A DNA stretch of 64,000 nucleotides from Amycolatopsis iheyensis (lineage in GTDB: Bacteria > Actinomycetota > Actinomycetes > Mycobacteriales > Pseudonocardiaceae): positions 1 to 64,000 of the forward strand of contig NZ_JAMXQV010000016.1 of NCBI RefSeq assembly GCF_024703995.1, read 5' to 3'. Both the position numbers and the translations under genes were made by a program. Position 1 is the first letter of the stretch, and every line of letters starts with the position of its first letter. Below the pieces are notes generated by a model. That model saw only the letters and a list, made by a program, of their open reading frames with translations. It did no database searches and was not told where the DNA came from. This document shows positions 18,736-26,944 of this stretch, piece after piece.

Positions 18736-19355
18736 CGATCACCGTGCTCATCGCCGACGACCACCCGATCGTCCGCGACGGCCTGCGCGGCATCTTCACC
18801 GGCCGCGGCTTCGAGGTCGTCGGCGAGGCGGCGAACGGCGCCGAGGCCGTGGCGCTGGCCGAGCGGCTGCGCCCCGACGTCGTGCTGATGGACCTGCGGA
18901 TGCCGGGCACCGACGGCGTCGCGGCGATCACGGAGCTGGCCCGGCTGGGCAACCCGGCGCGGGTGCTGGTGCTCACGACCTATGACACGGACTCCGACGT
19001 CCTGCCGGCGATCGAGGCCGGCGCGACCGGCTACCTGCTCAAGGACGCGCCCCGCGAGGACCTGTTCCGAGCCGTCGAAGCCGCCGCGCGCGGCGAGGCG
19101 GTGCTCTCCCCCGCCGTGGCCAGCCGGCTGATGGGCCGGATGCGCGAGCCGGCGCGGGAGCCGTTGTCGCAGCGCGAGCTCGAGGTGCTCACGCTGGTCG
19201 CGCGCGGGTCGACGAACAAGGACGCGGCGAAGAAGCTCTTCATCAGCGAGGCGACGGTCAAGACGCACCTGATCCACGTCTACGCGAAGCTCGGCGTGAA
19301 GGACCGCGCGGCCGCCGTCGCCGTCGCGTTCGAGCGCGGGCTGCTGGGGTCCTAG
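18732..19355 (+). CDS. LuxR/NarL-family response regulator
   Basis: 207 aa. Receiver domain with acidic DD at 9-10, phospho-acceptor Asp54 in VLMDLRMPG and Lys in YLLKDAP; C-terminal LuxR helix-turn-helix (LSQRELEVLTLVARGSTNKDAAKKLFISEATVKTHLIHVYAKLGV). It is the last gene of the ABC-GT39-kinase operon and presumably controls it. Its stop shares a CTAG with the convergent coaE stop. Confidence 0.93.
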   Translation: MTITVLIADDHPIVRDGLRGIFTGRGFEVVGEAANGAEAVALAERLRPDVVLMDLRMPGTDGVAAITELARLGNPARVLVLTTYDTDSDVLPAIEAGATGYLLKDAPREDLFRAVEAAARGEAVLSPAVASRLMGRMREPAREPLSQRELEVLTLVARGSTNKDAAKKLFISEATVKTHLIHVYAKLGVKDRAAAVAVAFERGLLGS

Positions 19356-20536
19356 GGCGTCCAGCCGGTGGTCGCGGCCCACTTCTCGGCGCGGGTGAAG
19401 ACGCCGTTGACGAAGTCCTGCTTCTCGTCCGCGTACGCCTCGACCGTGCCGTCGTCGGCGTGCGCGTCGGCCAGGCGGAGCTTCACGTCGCGGTAGTCGT
19501 CGCGCTCTTCGGGGTTCGCGCGCAGGTAGTCGCGGAACAGCAGCGCCAGCCGCCACGCCGGGGTCTGCTCCGAGCGGACGTGCAGGTTCACCGGCCGCTT
19601 CGGATCGGCGCCGACGTGCAGGCGCTTGGGCCACGGCTCGCCGCCGTCCTGGGCGTCGTCGTACCAGTCGCCCGCCAGCCGCGGGAACCCCGCGTCGGAC
19701 AGCAGTTCCCGCAGCGTGTCGGCGTCGTCCGGAGTGGACACCGTCAGCTGGAGGTCGAGGACGTCCTTGGCGGGCAGGCCGGGCACGGCGGTCGAGCCGA
19801 TGTGGTCGGCGCGGCGGGCCAGCTCCCCCGCGGCGGCACGGACGCGGGCGAGCACCCGCTCGGCCTGGGCCGGCCAGGTGAGGTCGTACGCGGCGATCAT
19901 CGGCGACATCGGCGGCCGCGGCCGGCGCAGCCGGACGTTCGCCTCGAACGGCACCAGGCGGTCGGCCCACAGCGCGTCGACGTCGGCGAGCACCGCGTCC
20001 TCGGGGCCGCCGTTGTCGAGCCAGACGTCCGCGACCGCGCGGCGCTGTTCGTCACTGGCCTGCGCGCGGATCCGGGCCCGCGCGTCGTCCTCGGCCATCC
20101 CGCGGGCCGACACCAGCCGCCGGACCCGCACCTCGACCGGCGCGTCGACCACCACGACCAGGTGATACGCCGTCGCGAGGCCGTTTTCGACCAGGAGCGG
20201 GATGTCGTGGACGATCACCGCGTCCGGCTTCGCGGCGACCATCAGCTCGCCGGTGCGGGCGCCGACCAGCGGGTGCACGATCGCGTTCAGCCGCTTGCGC
20301 GACTCGTCGTCGGTGAACGCCTTCGCGGCGAGCGCCGGCCGGTCGAGCGAGCCGTCACCGGCCAGGATCTCCTCGCCGAACGCCTCGACGAGCCGGGCGA
20401 GCCCCTCGGTGCCGGGCGCGACCACCTCGCGGGCGATCCGGTCCGAGTCGATCAGCACCGCACCGTGTTCGGCGAGCCGGTTCGCCACGGTCGATTTCCC
20501 GGCCCCGATCCCACCCGTCAACCCCACACGCAACAT
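19352..20536 (-). CDS. coaE: Dephospho-CoA kinase fused to a GrpB (UPF0157) domain
   Basis: 394 aa, ATG start. Residues 1-200 are CoaE: P-loop GLTGGIGAGKST, DSDRIAREVV, the lid region and DIPLLVENGL; it phosphorylates dephospho-CoA to CoA. Residues about 215-394 are a GrpB nucleotidyltransferase-like domain (YDLTWPAQAERVLARV, DHIGSTAVPGLPAKDVLDLQL, PKRLHVGA). The same fusion is known in mycobacterial CoaE. The GrpB part is probably structural or regulatory. Confidence 0.95.
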   Translation of the reverse strand: MLRVGLTGGIGAGKSTVANRLAEHGAVLIDSDRIAREVVAPGTEGLARLVEAFGEEILAGDGSLDRPALAAKAFTDDESRKRLNAIVHPLVGARTGELMVAAKPDAVIVHDIPLLVENGLATAYHLVVVVDAPVEVRVRRLVSARGMAEDDARARIRAQASDEQRRAVADVWLDNGGPEDAVLADVDALWADRLVPFEANVRLRRPRPPMSPMIAAYDLTWPAQAERVLARVRAAAGELARRADHIGSTAVPGLPAKDVLDLQLTVSTPDDADTLRELLSDAGFPRLAGDWYDDAQDGGEPWPKRLHVGADPKRPVNLHVRSEQTPAWRLALLFRDYLRANPEERDDYRDVKLRLADAHADDGTVEAYADEKQDFVNGVFTRAEKWAATTGWTP

Positions 20537-20667
20537 GCCGATCACCCTAGTCAGGCCCGCCGCGTACGGCCGACCGTGTGACAAGCGCGGCGGGCCCGTA
20601 ACGCGAGTAATCGATTTCCGATGAACGTTTTCAGCGGGGTCGCCGAACCCCGCCATGGAGGGGAGCC

Positions 20668-20901
20668 ATGCAGATGCTGACGAAGATCGGCAGGTCGGCG
20701 GCCGCCGCGCTGTGCGCGGGCGGGCTCGCGGTGGCGATGCCCGAGGCGGCGGCAGCTGCGCCGGCCACCCGGTGCCTGTCCGGGGTCTACCGGGTGCACG
20801 TCCGATGCCACTACACACCGTTCGCGAAGCTGTACACCGCGGAGCGGGCGTGGATCCCGTTTCCCCTGAGCACCTGCGACAGCACACCCCGGCCCCTCTG
20901 A
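20668..20901 (+). CDS. Small secreted protein, unknown
   Basis: 77 aa, ATG after GGAGGGGAGCC. A signal peptide (about residues 1-31, Ala-rich, ending AAAAAPA) is followed by a mature peptide of about 46 residues with three Cys (RCLSG, VRCHYT, STCDST). The good RBS and signal peptide argue that it is real. No family recognised. Confidence 0.6.
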   Translation: MQMLTKIGRSAAAALCAGGLAVAMPEAAAAAPATRCLSGVYRVHVRCHYTPFAKLYTAERAWIPFPLSTCDSTPRPL

Positions 20902-21038
20902 GACACACGAAGGGGTGAGCCGCAAGGTGATCGTGACGCGTGACTCAACCGATATCCGGACACGCCGCGTTGCTTACCCACCTCGACCGGCGTAGCTGCG
21001 TACCGTGCGCGCGACAGGGTCGCCCACACGGAGGAACG

Positions 21039-21296
21039 ATGGCGAACAGCAAGCACGTCGGGAGGCACCGGCTCGGCACGCCGGGGCTGGTGCACTGCGT
21101 TCTCCATCGCACGGTGGCCGACGCACTGGCGGACTACCGCCGGACCTGGTTGAGCGCCCTGCTGGTGCCGGCGAAGCACAGCTTCGCGGGCCTGCGCCGC
21201 AAGGCCCGCGCGGCGGCCCTGGAACGCATCTGGGTGCCGGCGGTCGCGACGGCGACGGCCGCGACGGCCCGGCCGGCCACCGCTCGCGCCGCCTGA
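21039..21296 (+). CDS. Small hypothetical protein
   Basis: 85 aa from the ATG preceded by GGAGGAACG. It is basic, with HRTVADALADYRRTWLSALLVPAKHSFAGLRRKARAAALERIW forming an amphipathic helical middle and an Ala/Thr-rich tail. No membrane segment or motif is evident. The frame could also start at GTG 20940, but no RBS precedes that. Support is the RBS and GC3 pattern only. Confidence 0.45.
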   Translation: MANSKHVGRHRLGTPGLVHCVLHRTVADALADYRRTWLSALLVPAKHSFAGLRRKARAAALERIWVPAVATATAATARPATARAA

Positions 21297-21316
21297 CCGC
21301 GCACCCCGCATGTAGG

Positions 21317-21763
21317 TCAGCGGCCGGTCTCCTGGGTCTCGATCACGATCTCCGAGGACAGCGTCCGGTGCACCGGGCACTTGTCGGCGATCAGCATGAG
21401 CTTGGCGCGCTGCTCGTCGTCGAGCTCGCCCTCCAGCTCGATTTCGCGCGTGATCCGGCTGAGCAGGCCGCGCTCGGTCTCGCAGCGCTCGCAGTCCTGG
21501 GCGTGGATGCGGTCGTGGCGGAGCCGGACCGTCGCGCGGGTCAGCGGGATGCCCTTGCGGTCGGCGTACATCCGCAGCGTGATCGCCGTGCACGAGCCGA
21601 GCGACGCGAGCAGCAGCTCGTACGGGTTCGGGCCGGCGTCGGCGCCCCCGACCGCGACCGGCTCGTCGACGAGCAGCGTGTGGCTCGCCGTGGTGACCTG
21701 CTGCGTGTAGACGCCGTCGCCGCTCGCGGTGACGACGACCGTGCCGGGCTCGGGGTGTTCCAT
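21317..21763 (-). CDS. OsmC/Ohr family protein
   Basis: 148 aa. The two family cysteines are present: the first in LLASLGSCTAITLRMYADRKG, the second in DKCPVHRTLSSE. These reduce organic hydroperoxides in Ohr/OsmC. A short extra Cys pair (DCERCETE) sits between them. It is followed on the same strand, 5 bp upstream, by the HD-domain gene, so the two may be co-transcribed. Confidence 0.88.
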   Translation of the reverse strand: MEHPEPGTVVVTASGDGVYTQQVTTASHTLLVDEPVAVGGADAGPNPYELLLASLGSCTAITLRMYADRKGIPLTRATVRLRHDRIHAQDCERCETERGLLSRITREIELEGELDDEQRAKLMLIADKCPVHRTLSSEIVIETQETGR

Positions 21764-21768
21764 CCGCG

Positions 21769-22389
21769 TCAGTCCTCCCAGGGTGAACCTTCGATCGTGG
21801 TGACGAAGTCCGTGCGCTCGAAGCCTGGCACGAACCGGGCCAGAACATCGGCTTTGACGTTCCCGAAGGTCGTGTCGGGCCGGTCACGGATGCCGTCGGT
21901 GAACGCGGCGAGGATGCGCCGCTTGAAGTCCGGGCGCGGGTGCGCGGCGACGATCGCGGCGCGGGCCTCGGCCGGGAGGTCGTGGTAGCCGATGCCCAGG
22001 ACGTCGTACTCGACGCCCGCGGTGACCAGCGCGACCTCGGGTTCCATCTGCGCGGGGATGCCCGGCGTCGTGTGCAGCGCGATGGCCGTCCACGCGATCC
22101 GGGCCTGCTCGGGGTCGACACCGTGGCCCAGCAGGAAAGTGCGGGCTTCGTCCGCGCCGTCGAGTTCGAAGCGGCGGTCGGTGCGGTGGCCCTCGACCAG
22201 CCCGAGGTCGTGGAACAGCGCCGCGACGTAGAGCAGCTCGGCGTCGAAGGCGAGGCCGAGGCGCCGGCCCTGCAGCGCGCCGAAGTGGTAGACGCGGGAC
22301 GAATGGTCGTACAGCAGCGGGCCGGCGGTGTCGCGGACGTACTCGGCGGCCTCGCGGGCGAGCGGCGTGTCAGGGGTGTCGGTCGTCAT
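21769..22389 (-). CDS. HD-domain metal-dependent phosphohydrolase-like protein
   Basis: 206 aa from the ATG giving MTTDTPDTPLAREAAEYV; an upstream extension is open but not family-like. The HD signature is split as DHSSRVYHFGAL and AALFHDLGL, with a further His in IALHTTPGI; these bind metal in cyanamide hydratase-like HD proteins. The substrate is unknown. It is divergent from the TetR gene at 22541. Confidence 0.8.
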   Translation of the reverse strand: MTTDTPDTPLAREAAEYVRDTAGPLLYDHSSRVYHFGALQGRRLGLAFDAELLYVAALFHDLGLVEGHRTDRRFELDGADEARTFLLGHGVDPEQARIAWTAIALHTTPGIPAQMEPEVALVTAGVEYDVLGIGYHDLPAEARAAIVAAHPRPDFKRRILAAFTDGIRDRPDTTFGNVKADVLARFVPGFERTDFVTTIEGSPWED

Positions 22390-22540
22390 GACGTCGACGG
22401 TGCCAGGGCGCGGGATGCTCGGACCTGTGTTCAACGGACGGGAATACCGCACATCCGGACATCCGGCGCATTCCCAAGACGCTCCGGATATCGTATCTTC
22501 TGCTGCGGGTGGGTCACCCGATCGGAGTTGGGGGTGCGCC

Positions 22541-23176
22541 GTGGCCACCAGGCACGTGTCGATGCGTCCCGCCGAGCACGGCACCCGCGAGCGCTACCTC
22601 GACGCGGCGTTGTCCGTACTGCTGGACCGGGGTGTCCCGGGGCTGACGGTGCGGGGCGTCGCAGAGGCGGCCGGCGCGTCGACGATCTCGGTCTACGCCC
22701 GCTTCGGCGGCCGCGCGGGCCTGCTCGACGCGCTGTACGAGCGCACCTTCGACTCGCTGCGGGAGCTGCTGGAGGGACTGCCGCCGTCGAGCCCGGACGG
22801 GGTCGCGGACCTGCTGCACCTGGCGCTGGAGTACCGGCGCTTCGCCCGCGAGAGCCCGACGCGCTACGCGTTGATGTTCGAGCGTCCGGTGCCGAACTTC
22901 GACCCGGACCCGGCGCTGCGGTCGGCGGTCCTGCGCACGACGTTCACCTTGTTCATCGCCCGGGTCCAGCGGGTGAGCCCGCCGGAGTCGGATGCCCGCG
23001 CGGCGGCGTACCAGCTGTGGACGGCGATGCACGGCCTGGTGGGCGCGGAGCTGACGATGTCGTCGCGGACGACGTTGCCGGACTGGTTCATCCCGCCGAC
23101 GGACGAGGCGAACGAGGCGATGTACCGGCGCGGGGTCACGGCGATGATGACCGGCCTCGGCCTGCACAACCGCTGA
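22541..23176 (+). CDS. TetR-family transcriptional regulator
   Basis: 211 aa from GTG 22541 (ATG 22562 is an alternative). The N-terminal HTH reads ERYLDAALSVLLDRGVPGLTVRGVAEAAGASTISVYARFGGRAGLLDALYE; the C-terminal part is of the WHG type (EYRRFARESPTRYALMFER). It is divergent from the HD-OsmC pair, with two ACATCCGG repeats in the intergenic region as possible binding half-sites, so it may control them. Confidence 0.88.
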   Translation: MATRHVSMRPAEHGTRERYLDAALSVLLDRGVPGLTVRGVAEAAGASTISVYARFGGRAGLLDALYERTFDSLRELLEGLPPSSPDGVADLLHLALEYRRFARESPTRYALMFERPVPNFDPDPALRSAVLRTTFTLFIARVQRVSPPESDARAAAYQLWTAMHGLVGAELTMSSRTTLPDWFIPPTDEANEAMYRRGVTAMMTGLGLHNR

Positions 23177-23192
23177 CCGGCCCCCGATGCGC

Positions 23193-23269
23193 CCCAATGT
23201 GGCCTTGGTTGCGTCAGACGCACCCAATGTGGCCTTCGGTGCGTCAGACGCACCGAAGGCCACATTGGG
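23193..23269 (+). repeat. Tandem/palindromic intergenic repeat
   Basis: A 30-bp unit starting CCCAATGTGGCCTT occurs at 23193-23222 and 23223-23252, and the second unit continues into a perfect palindrome with 23-bp arms (23223-23245 and 23247-23269) around a single A. It lies between convergent genes and does not code. It has the look of a dispersed repeat family or a transcription barrier. Confidence 0.8.
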
Positions 23270-23314
23270 GCGCTTGGGGCTGAGCCGAGCCGAGCCGGCC
23301 GGGGCCGGGAACGC

Positions 23315-23349
23315 GCGAACCCCCGGTCCGCAGTGGACCGGGGGTTCGC
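23315..23349. terminator. Bidirectional hairpin terminator between TetR gene and rpsA
   Basis: Perfect 15-bp arms GCGAACCCCCGGTCC and GGACCGGGGGTTCGC with a GCAGT loop, 28 bp past the rpsA stop and on the far side of the repeat from the TetR gene. Very stable in either orientation; no U-tract. Confidence 0.75.
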
Positions 23350-23376
23350 GGGGTTCAGCTGGCGAACCGGTGCGGC

Positions 23377-24876
23377 TCACGCACCGCCGGAGAGCTTCTC
23401 GCGGAGCGCCGCGAGCTGCTCGTCGGAGGCGAGGGTGCCACCCGTGCTCTTCGTGTCGGTCGAGGTCGAGCCCGAGGTGTAGCTCTGCTCGCCACCCTCG
23501 ACGCCGGTCGCCGCGTCGGCGGCGGCCTCCGCGTCGGCCTCGACGGCCTTCTGGACCTGCTTCATGTGGGCCTCGTAACGAGTGTGCGCCTCGGCGTACT
23601 GGCGCTCCCACTCCTCACGCTGCTTGTCGAAGCCTTCCTGCCACTCCTGGGTGTCCGGGTCGAAGCCTTCGGGGTAGATGTAGTTGCCCTCGGCGTCGTA
23701 CTCGGCGGCCATGCCGTACTGGGTCGGGTCGAACTCGGTGTCCGGCGTGACACCCTCGTTCGCCTGCTTCAGCGACAGCGAGATGCGACGGCGCTCGAGG
23801 TCGATGTCGATGACCTTGACCATGACGTCGCCGTTGACCTGGACGACCTGCTCCGGGATCTCCACGTGGCGCTCGGCCAGCTCGGAGATGTGGACCAGGC
23901 CCTCGATGCCCTCTTCGACGCGCACGAACGCACCGAACGGAACCAGCTTGGTGACCTTGCCCGGCACGATCTGGCCGATCGCGTGGGTGCGGGCGAACTG
24001 GCGCCACGGGTCTTCCTGGGTCGCCTTCAGCGACAGCGAGACGCGCTCGCGGTCCATGTCGACGTCCAGAACCTCGACCGTGACCTCCTGGCCGACCTCG
24101 ACGACCTCGGACGGGTGGTCGATGTGCTTCCAGGACAGCTCGGAGACGTGCACCAGGCCGTCGACGCCACCCAGGTCCACGAAGGCACCGAAGTTGACGA
24201 TGGAGGACACGACACCCTTGCGGACCTGGCCCTTGGCGAGCGCGTTGAGGAACTCGCTGCGCACCTCGGACTGGGTCTGCTCCAGGTAGGCGCGGCGGGA
24301 CAGGACCACGTTGTTGCGGTTCTTGTCCAGCTCGATGATCTTCGCCTCGAGCTCGCGGCCGACGTACGGCTGCAGGTCGCGGACGCGACGCATCTCGACC
24401 AGGGACGCGGGGAGGAAGCCGCGCAGGCCGATGTCCAGGATGAGGCCGCCCTTGACGACCTCGATGACGGTGCCCTTGACGGGCTCGTCCTTCTCCTTGA
24501 GCTCCTCGATCGTGCCCCAGGCGCGCTCGTACTGCGCGCGCTTCTTGGACAGGATCAGACGGCCTTCCTTGTCCTCCTTCTGGAGAACGAGGGCTTCGAC
24601 CTCATCGCCGACGGTGACAACCTCAGCCGGGTCGACATCGTGCTTGATGGAGAGCTCACGCGAGGGGATGACACCCTCGGTCTTGTAGCCGATGTCGAGC
24701 AGGACCTCGTCGCGGTCGACCTTGACGATCGTGCCCTCGACGATGTCGCCATCGTTGAAGTACTTGATCGTCTTGTCGATAGCCGCGAGGAAGTCTTCCT
24801 CCGACCCGATGTCGTTGATGGCGACCTGAGGGGCCCCAACGGGGGCGGTCGGGGCGGTGGCGGTGTCGGTGGTCAT
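23377..24876 (-). CDS. rpsA: 30S ribosomal protein S1
   Basis: 499 aa from ATG. Four S1 (OB-fold) repeats are visible: GDIVEGTIVKVDRDEVLLDIGYKTEG, GTVIEVVKGGLILDIGLRGFLPAS, RKGVVSSIVNFGAFVDLGGVDGLVHVSEL and PGKVTKLVPFGAFVRVEEGIEGLVHISEL. They are followed by an acidic, low-complexity tail typical of actinobacterial S1, which recruits mRNA to the 30S subunit. The long leader (about 190 nt) fits autoregulation as known for rpsA. It is unusually rich in AAG and GAG codons, as for highly expressed genes. Confidence 0.98.
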   Translation of the reverse strand: MTTDTATAPTAPVGAPQVAINDIGSEEDFLAAIDKTIKYFNDGDIVEGTIVKVDRDEVLLDIGYKTEGVIPSRELSIKHDVDPAEVVTVGDEVEALVLQKEDKEGRLILSKKRAQYERAWGTIEELKEKDEPVKGTVIEVVKGGLILDIGLRGFLPASLVEMRRVRDLQPYVGRELEAKIIELDKNRNNVVLSRRAYLEQTQSEVRSEFLNALAKGQVRKGVVSSIVNFGAFVDLGGVDGLVHVSELSWKHIDHPSEVVEVGQEVTVEVLDVDMDRERVSLSLKATQEDPWRQFARTHAIGQIVPGKVTKLVPFGAFVRVEEGIEGLVHISELAERHVEIPEQVVQVNGDVMVKVIDIDLERRRISLSLKQANEGVTPDTEFDPTQYGMAAEYDAEGNYIYPEGFDPDTQEWQEGFDKQREEWERQYAEAHTRYEAHMKQVQKAVEADAEAAADAATGVEGGEQSYTSGSTSTDTKSTGGTLASDEQLAALREKLSGGA

Positions 24877-25069
24877 TAGGCGGGTTGCTCCGGTGGATGG
24901 ACTAGTGGGTTGGCAGTTGTCGGCGCAATGAGGCGTGAGGAGCATGCGACGACCCTGCGAGCAAACGTCCACCAGTGAACGACCGCGGCATGACCCGCAA
25001 ACGGTGCGCGACCCGAGTCCCAACCAGAAGCTGAGCGGAAGGCAGCGCGAACCCACTGCGCTAACACTT

Positions 25070-25099
25070 ATCGTACGCGGCGGCCGCTAGGGGGCACAA
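25070..25099 (-). promoter_or_regulatory. Candidate rpsA promoter
   Basis: Reading the minus strand, TTGTGC (25099-25094) and TACGAT (25075-25070) are separated by 18 bp, a reasonable -35/-10 pair. Transcription would start near 25063 and leave a leader of roughly 190 nt before the rpsA ATG. Confidence 0.5.
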
Positions 25100-25164
25100 T
25101 CAGGGTCCCCCTCGATCGCTAAGGTCCTCGCGGAAGCAAACACGCACGGGACCGGAGACCCATC

Positions 25165-26016
25165 ATGCCACCGGAGGAGCCGCCCGCGCCCGGGCGCCAC
25201 GACGCGGCCGAGGACCGGCTGGGCACCGCGGCCGTCGCCTACCGCAAGGTCGGCGGCCCGGAGGCCGCGGCCGCGAACCTCGCCTGGTGGGACGCCGACG
25301 CCGACGCCTACCAGGCCGAGCACGGCGGCTTCCTGGGCGACGCCGACTTCGTCTGGTGCCCGGAGGGCCTCCGGGAGGCCGACGCGCGGCTGCTCGGCGA
25401 CGTCCGCGGCAAGCGCGTGCTGGAGGTCGGCTGCGGGCAGGCCGCCTGCTCGCGCTGGCTGGCGGCCGAAGGCGCCGACGCCGTCGCGACCGACCTGTCC
25501 GCCGGCATGCTGCGCCACGCGCTGGCCGGCAACGAGCGCACCGGCGTCGCCGTGCCGCTGCTGCAGGCCAACGCCGAGTACCTGCCGCTCGCCTCCGGCA
25601 GCTTCGACGCGGCCTGCTCGGCCTTCGGCGCGATCCCCTTCGTGGCCTCGGTGGACCAGGTCTTCGCCGAGGTGCACCGGGTGCTGCGGCCGGGCGCGCC
25701 GTGGGTGTTCTCGGTGACCCACCCGATGCGGTGGATCTTCCCGGACGACCCGGGTCCGCAGGGGCTCACCGTCACCCAGCCCTACTTCGACCGGACGCCG
25801 TATGTCGAGGTCGACGACGAGGGCACGGCCACCTACGTCGAGTACCACCACACCCTCGGCGACTACGTGCGTGCGCTGGCGGCGGCCGGGTTCACCCTCA
25901 CCGACCTGCTCGAACCGGAGTGGCCGGCCGGGCACACGCGGGTGTGGGGCCAGTGGAGCCCGCTGCGCGGCCGGCTCTTCCCGGGCACCGCGATCTTCCG
26001 CACGCACCGCTCGTGA
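25165..26016 (+). CDS. Class I SAM-dependent methyltransferase
   Basis: 283 aa, ATG start. Motif I is VLEVGCGQAACSRWLAAEG, motif II the acidic VATDLS, then LQANAEYLPLASGSFDAACSAFGAIPF and VHRVLRPGAPWVFSVTHPMRW. This is the mycobacterial/actinobacterial UbiE/MT11-like arrangement. The acceptor substrate is unknown. The next gene starts inside its stop codon (GTGA), so the two are coupled. Confidence 0.9.
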   Translation: MPPEEPPAPGRHDAAEDRLGTAAVAYRKVGGPEAAAANLAWWDADADAYQAEHGGFLGDADFVWCPEGLREADARLLGDVRGKRVLEVGCGQAACSRWLAAEGADAVATDLSAGMLRHALAGNERTGVAVPLLQANAEYLPLASGSFDAACSAFGAIPFVASVDQVFAEVHRVLRPGAPWVFSVTHPMRWIFPDDPGPQGLTVTQPYFDRTPYVEVDDEGTATYVEYHHTLGDYVRALAAAGFTLTDLLEPEWPAGHTRVWGQWSPLRGRLFPGTAIFRTHRS

Positions 26017-26924
26017 GCACCCTCGAGGCGCAGCAGAACGCCCGGTTCGCCGCGCTCGACCCGCTGCTGCCGCCGATCGCGCCACCGCCGGCGGCGAACG
26101 AGCCGCTGGTGGTCTCCACCGGCGGCCGCAAGGCGGGCGGCCTGCTCACGCACGTCGTGCACGCGCCCGGCTCGTGGCCCGCGCTGTGGGGTCCCCTGGA
26201 GATCCACGACCTGACCCCGGTGCCGGGCGACAGCGGCGCGGCCGGCCTCGCCGCCCTGCTGGACGCGTGGCGCGAGCGGCTGCGCGGGACCCCGGCCGGG
26301 CCGGACTCCGGCTGCACCGTCACCTGGCCCAGCCGCGACGCCGAGGCGTCGGCGGTGCTGCTGGCGCACGGCTTCGCGCCGCTGACCTGCCTGGCGGTGC
26401 GGCCCCCTGCCCCGCCCGAGGACGCCGGGCCCGCGCGGGTGGCGGTCCGCCGGGCCGGGGACGGCGACGTCGAAGCCCTCACCGGGCTGCGGCTCGCGGA
26501 GTGGCACTACACGTCGATGGTCGGCACCGCGGTGCGGCGGCCGGGCGCGCGGGCGTTGTTCCACGCGGAGGTCGTCCGGTCGCTGCGGTTCAGCGGCCTG
26601 GTCTGGCTGGCCGAGGCCGACGGCGTGCCGGCCGGCCTGGCCGCGTGCGCACTCGCCTCGCCCGCGCCGGGCGACAGCATCCACGGCCGGCTGCCGCCGG
26701 GCCGCTGGGGCTACGTCGACACGCTGTCGGTCGCGCCCGAGGCGCGCGGCGGCGGGGTGGGCCGGGCGCTGATGGCCGCCGCTCACGGCGAGCTGCTGCG
26801 GCCCGGGGTGCGTGGCACGTTCCTCTTCTACCACCCGGCGAACCCGCTCTCGCCGGTGTTCTGGCACCGGCAGGGCTATCGTCCACTGTGGACCATGTGG
26901 ATCCGGCGCCCCGCCTGGTCCTGA
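26013..26924 (+). CDS. GNAT-family N-acetyltransferase, paralogue 1
   Basis: 303 aa from GTG overlapping the methyltransferase stop. An N-terminal domain of about 140 residues without clear motifs (it contains TVTWPSRDAEASAVLLAHGF) precedes a GNAT domain with motif A VDTLSVAPEARGGGVGRALMAAAHGELL, where RGGGVGRA binds acetyl-CoA, and motif B-like FLFYHPANPLSPVFWHRQGYRPLW. It is a tandem paralogue of the next gene. Confidence 0.85.
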   Translation: MSTLEAQQNARFAALDPLLPPIAPPPAANEPLVVSTGGRKAGGLLTHVVHAPGSWPALWGPLEIHDLTPVPGDSGAAGLAALLDAWRERLRGTPAGPDSGCTVTWPSRDAEASAVLLAHGFAPLTCLAVRPPAPPEDAGPARVAVRRAGDGDVEALTGLRLAEWHYTSMVGTAVRRPGARALFHAEVVRSLRFSGLVWLAEADGVPAGLAACALASPAPGDSIHGRLPPGRWGYVDTLSVAPEARGGGVGRALMAAAHGELLRPGVRGTFLFYHPANPLSPVFWHRQGYRPLWTMWIRRPAWS

Positions 26925-26944
26925 CGCGCATTCGGGGGGACCCC

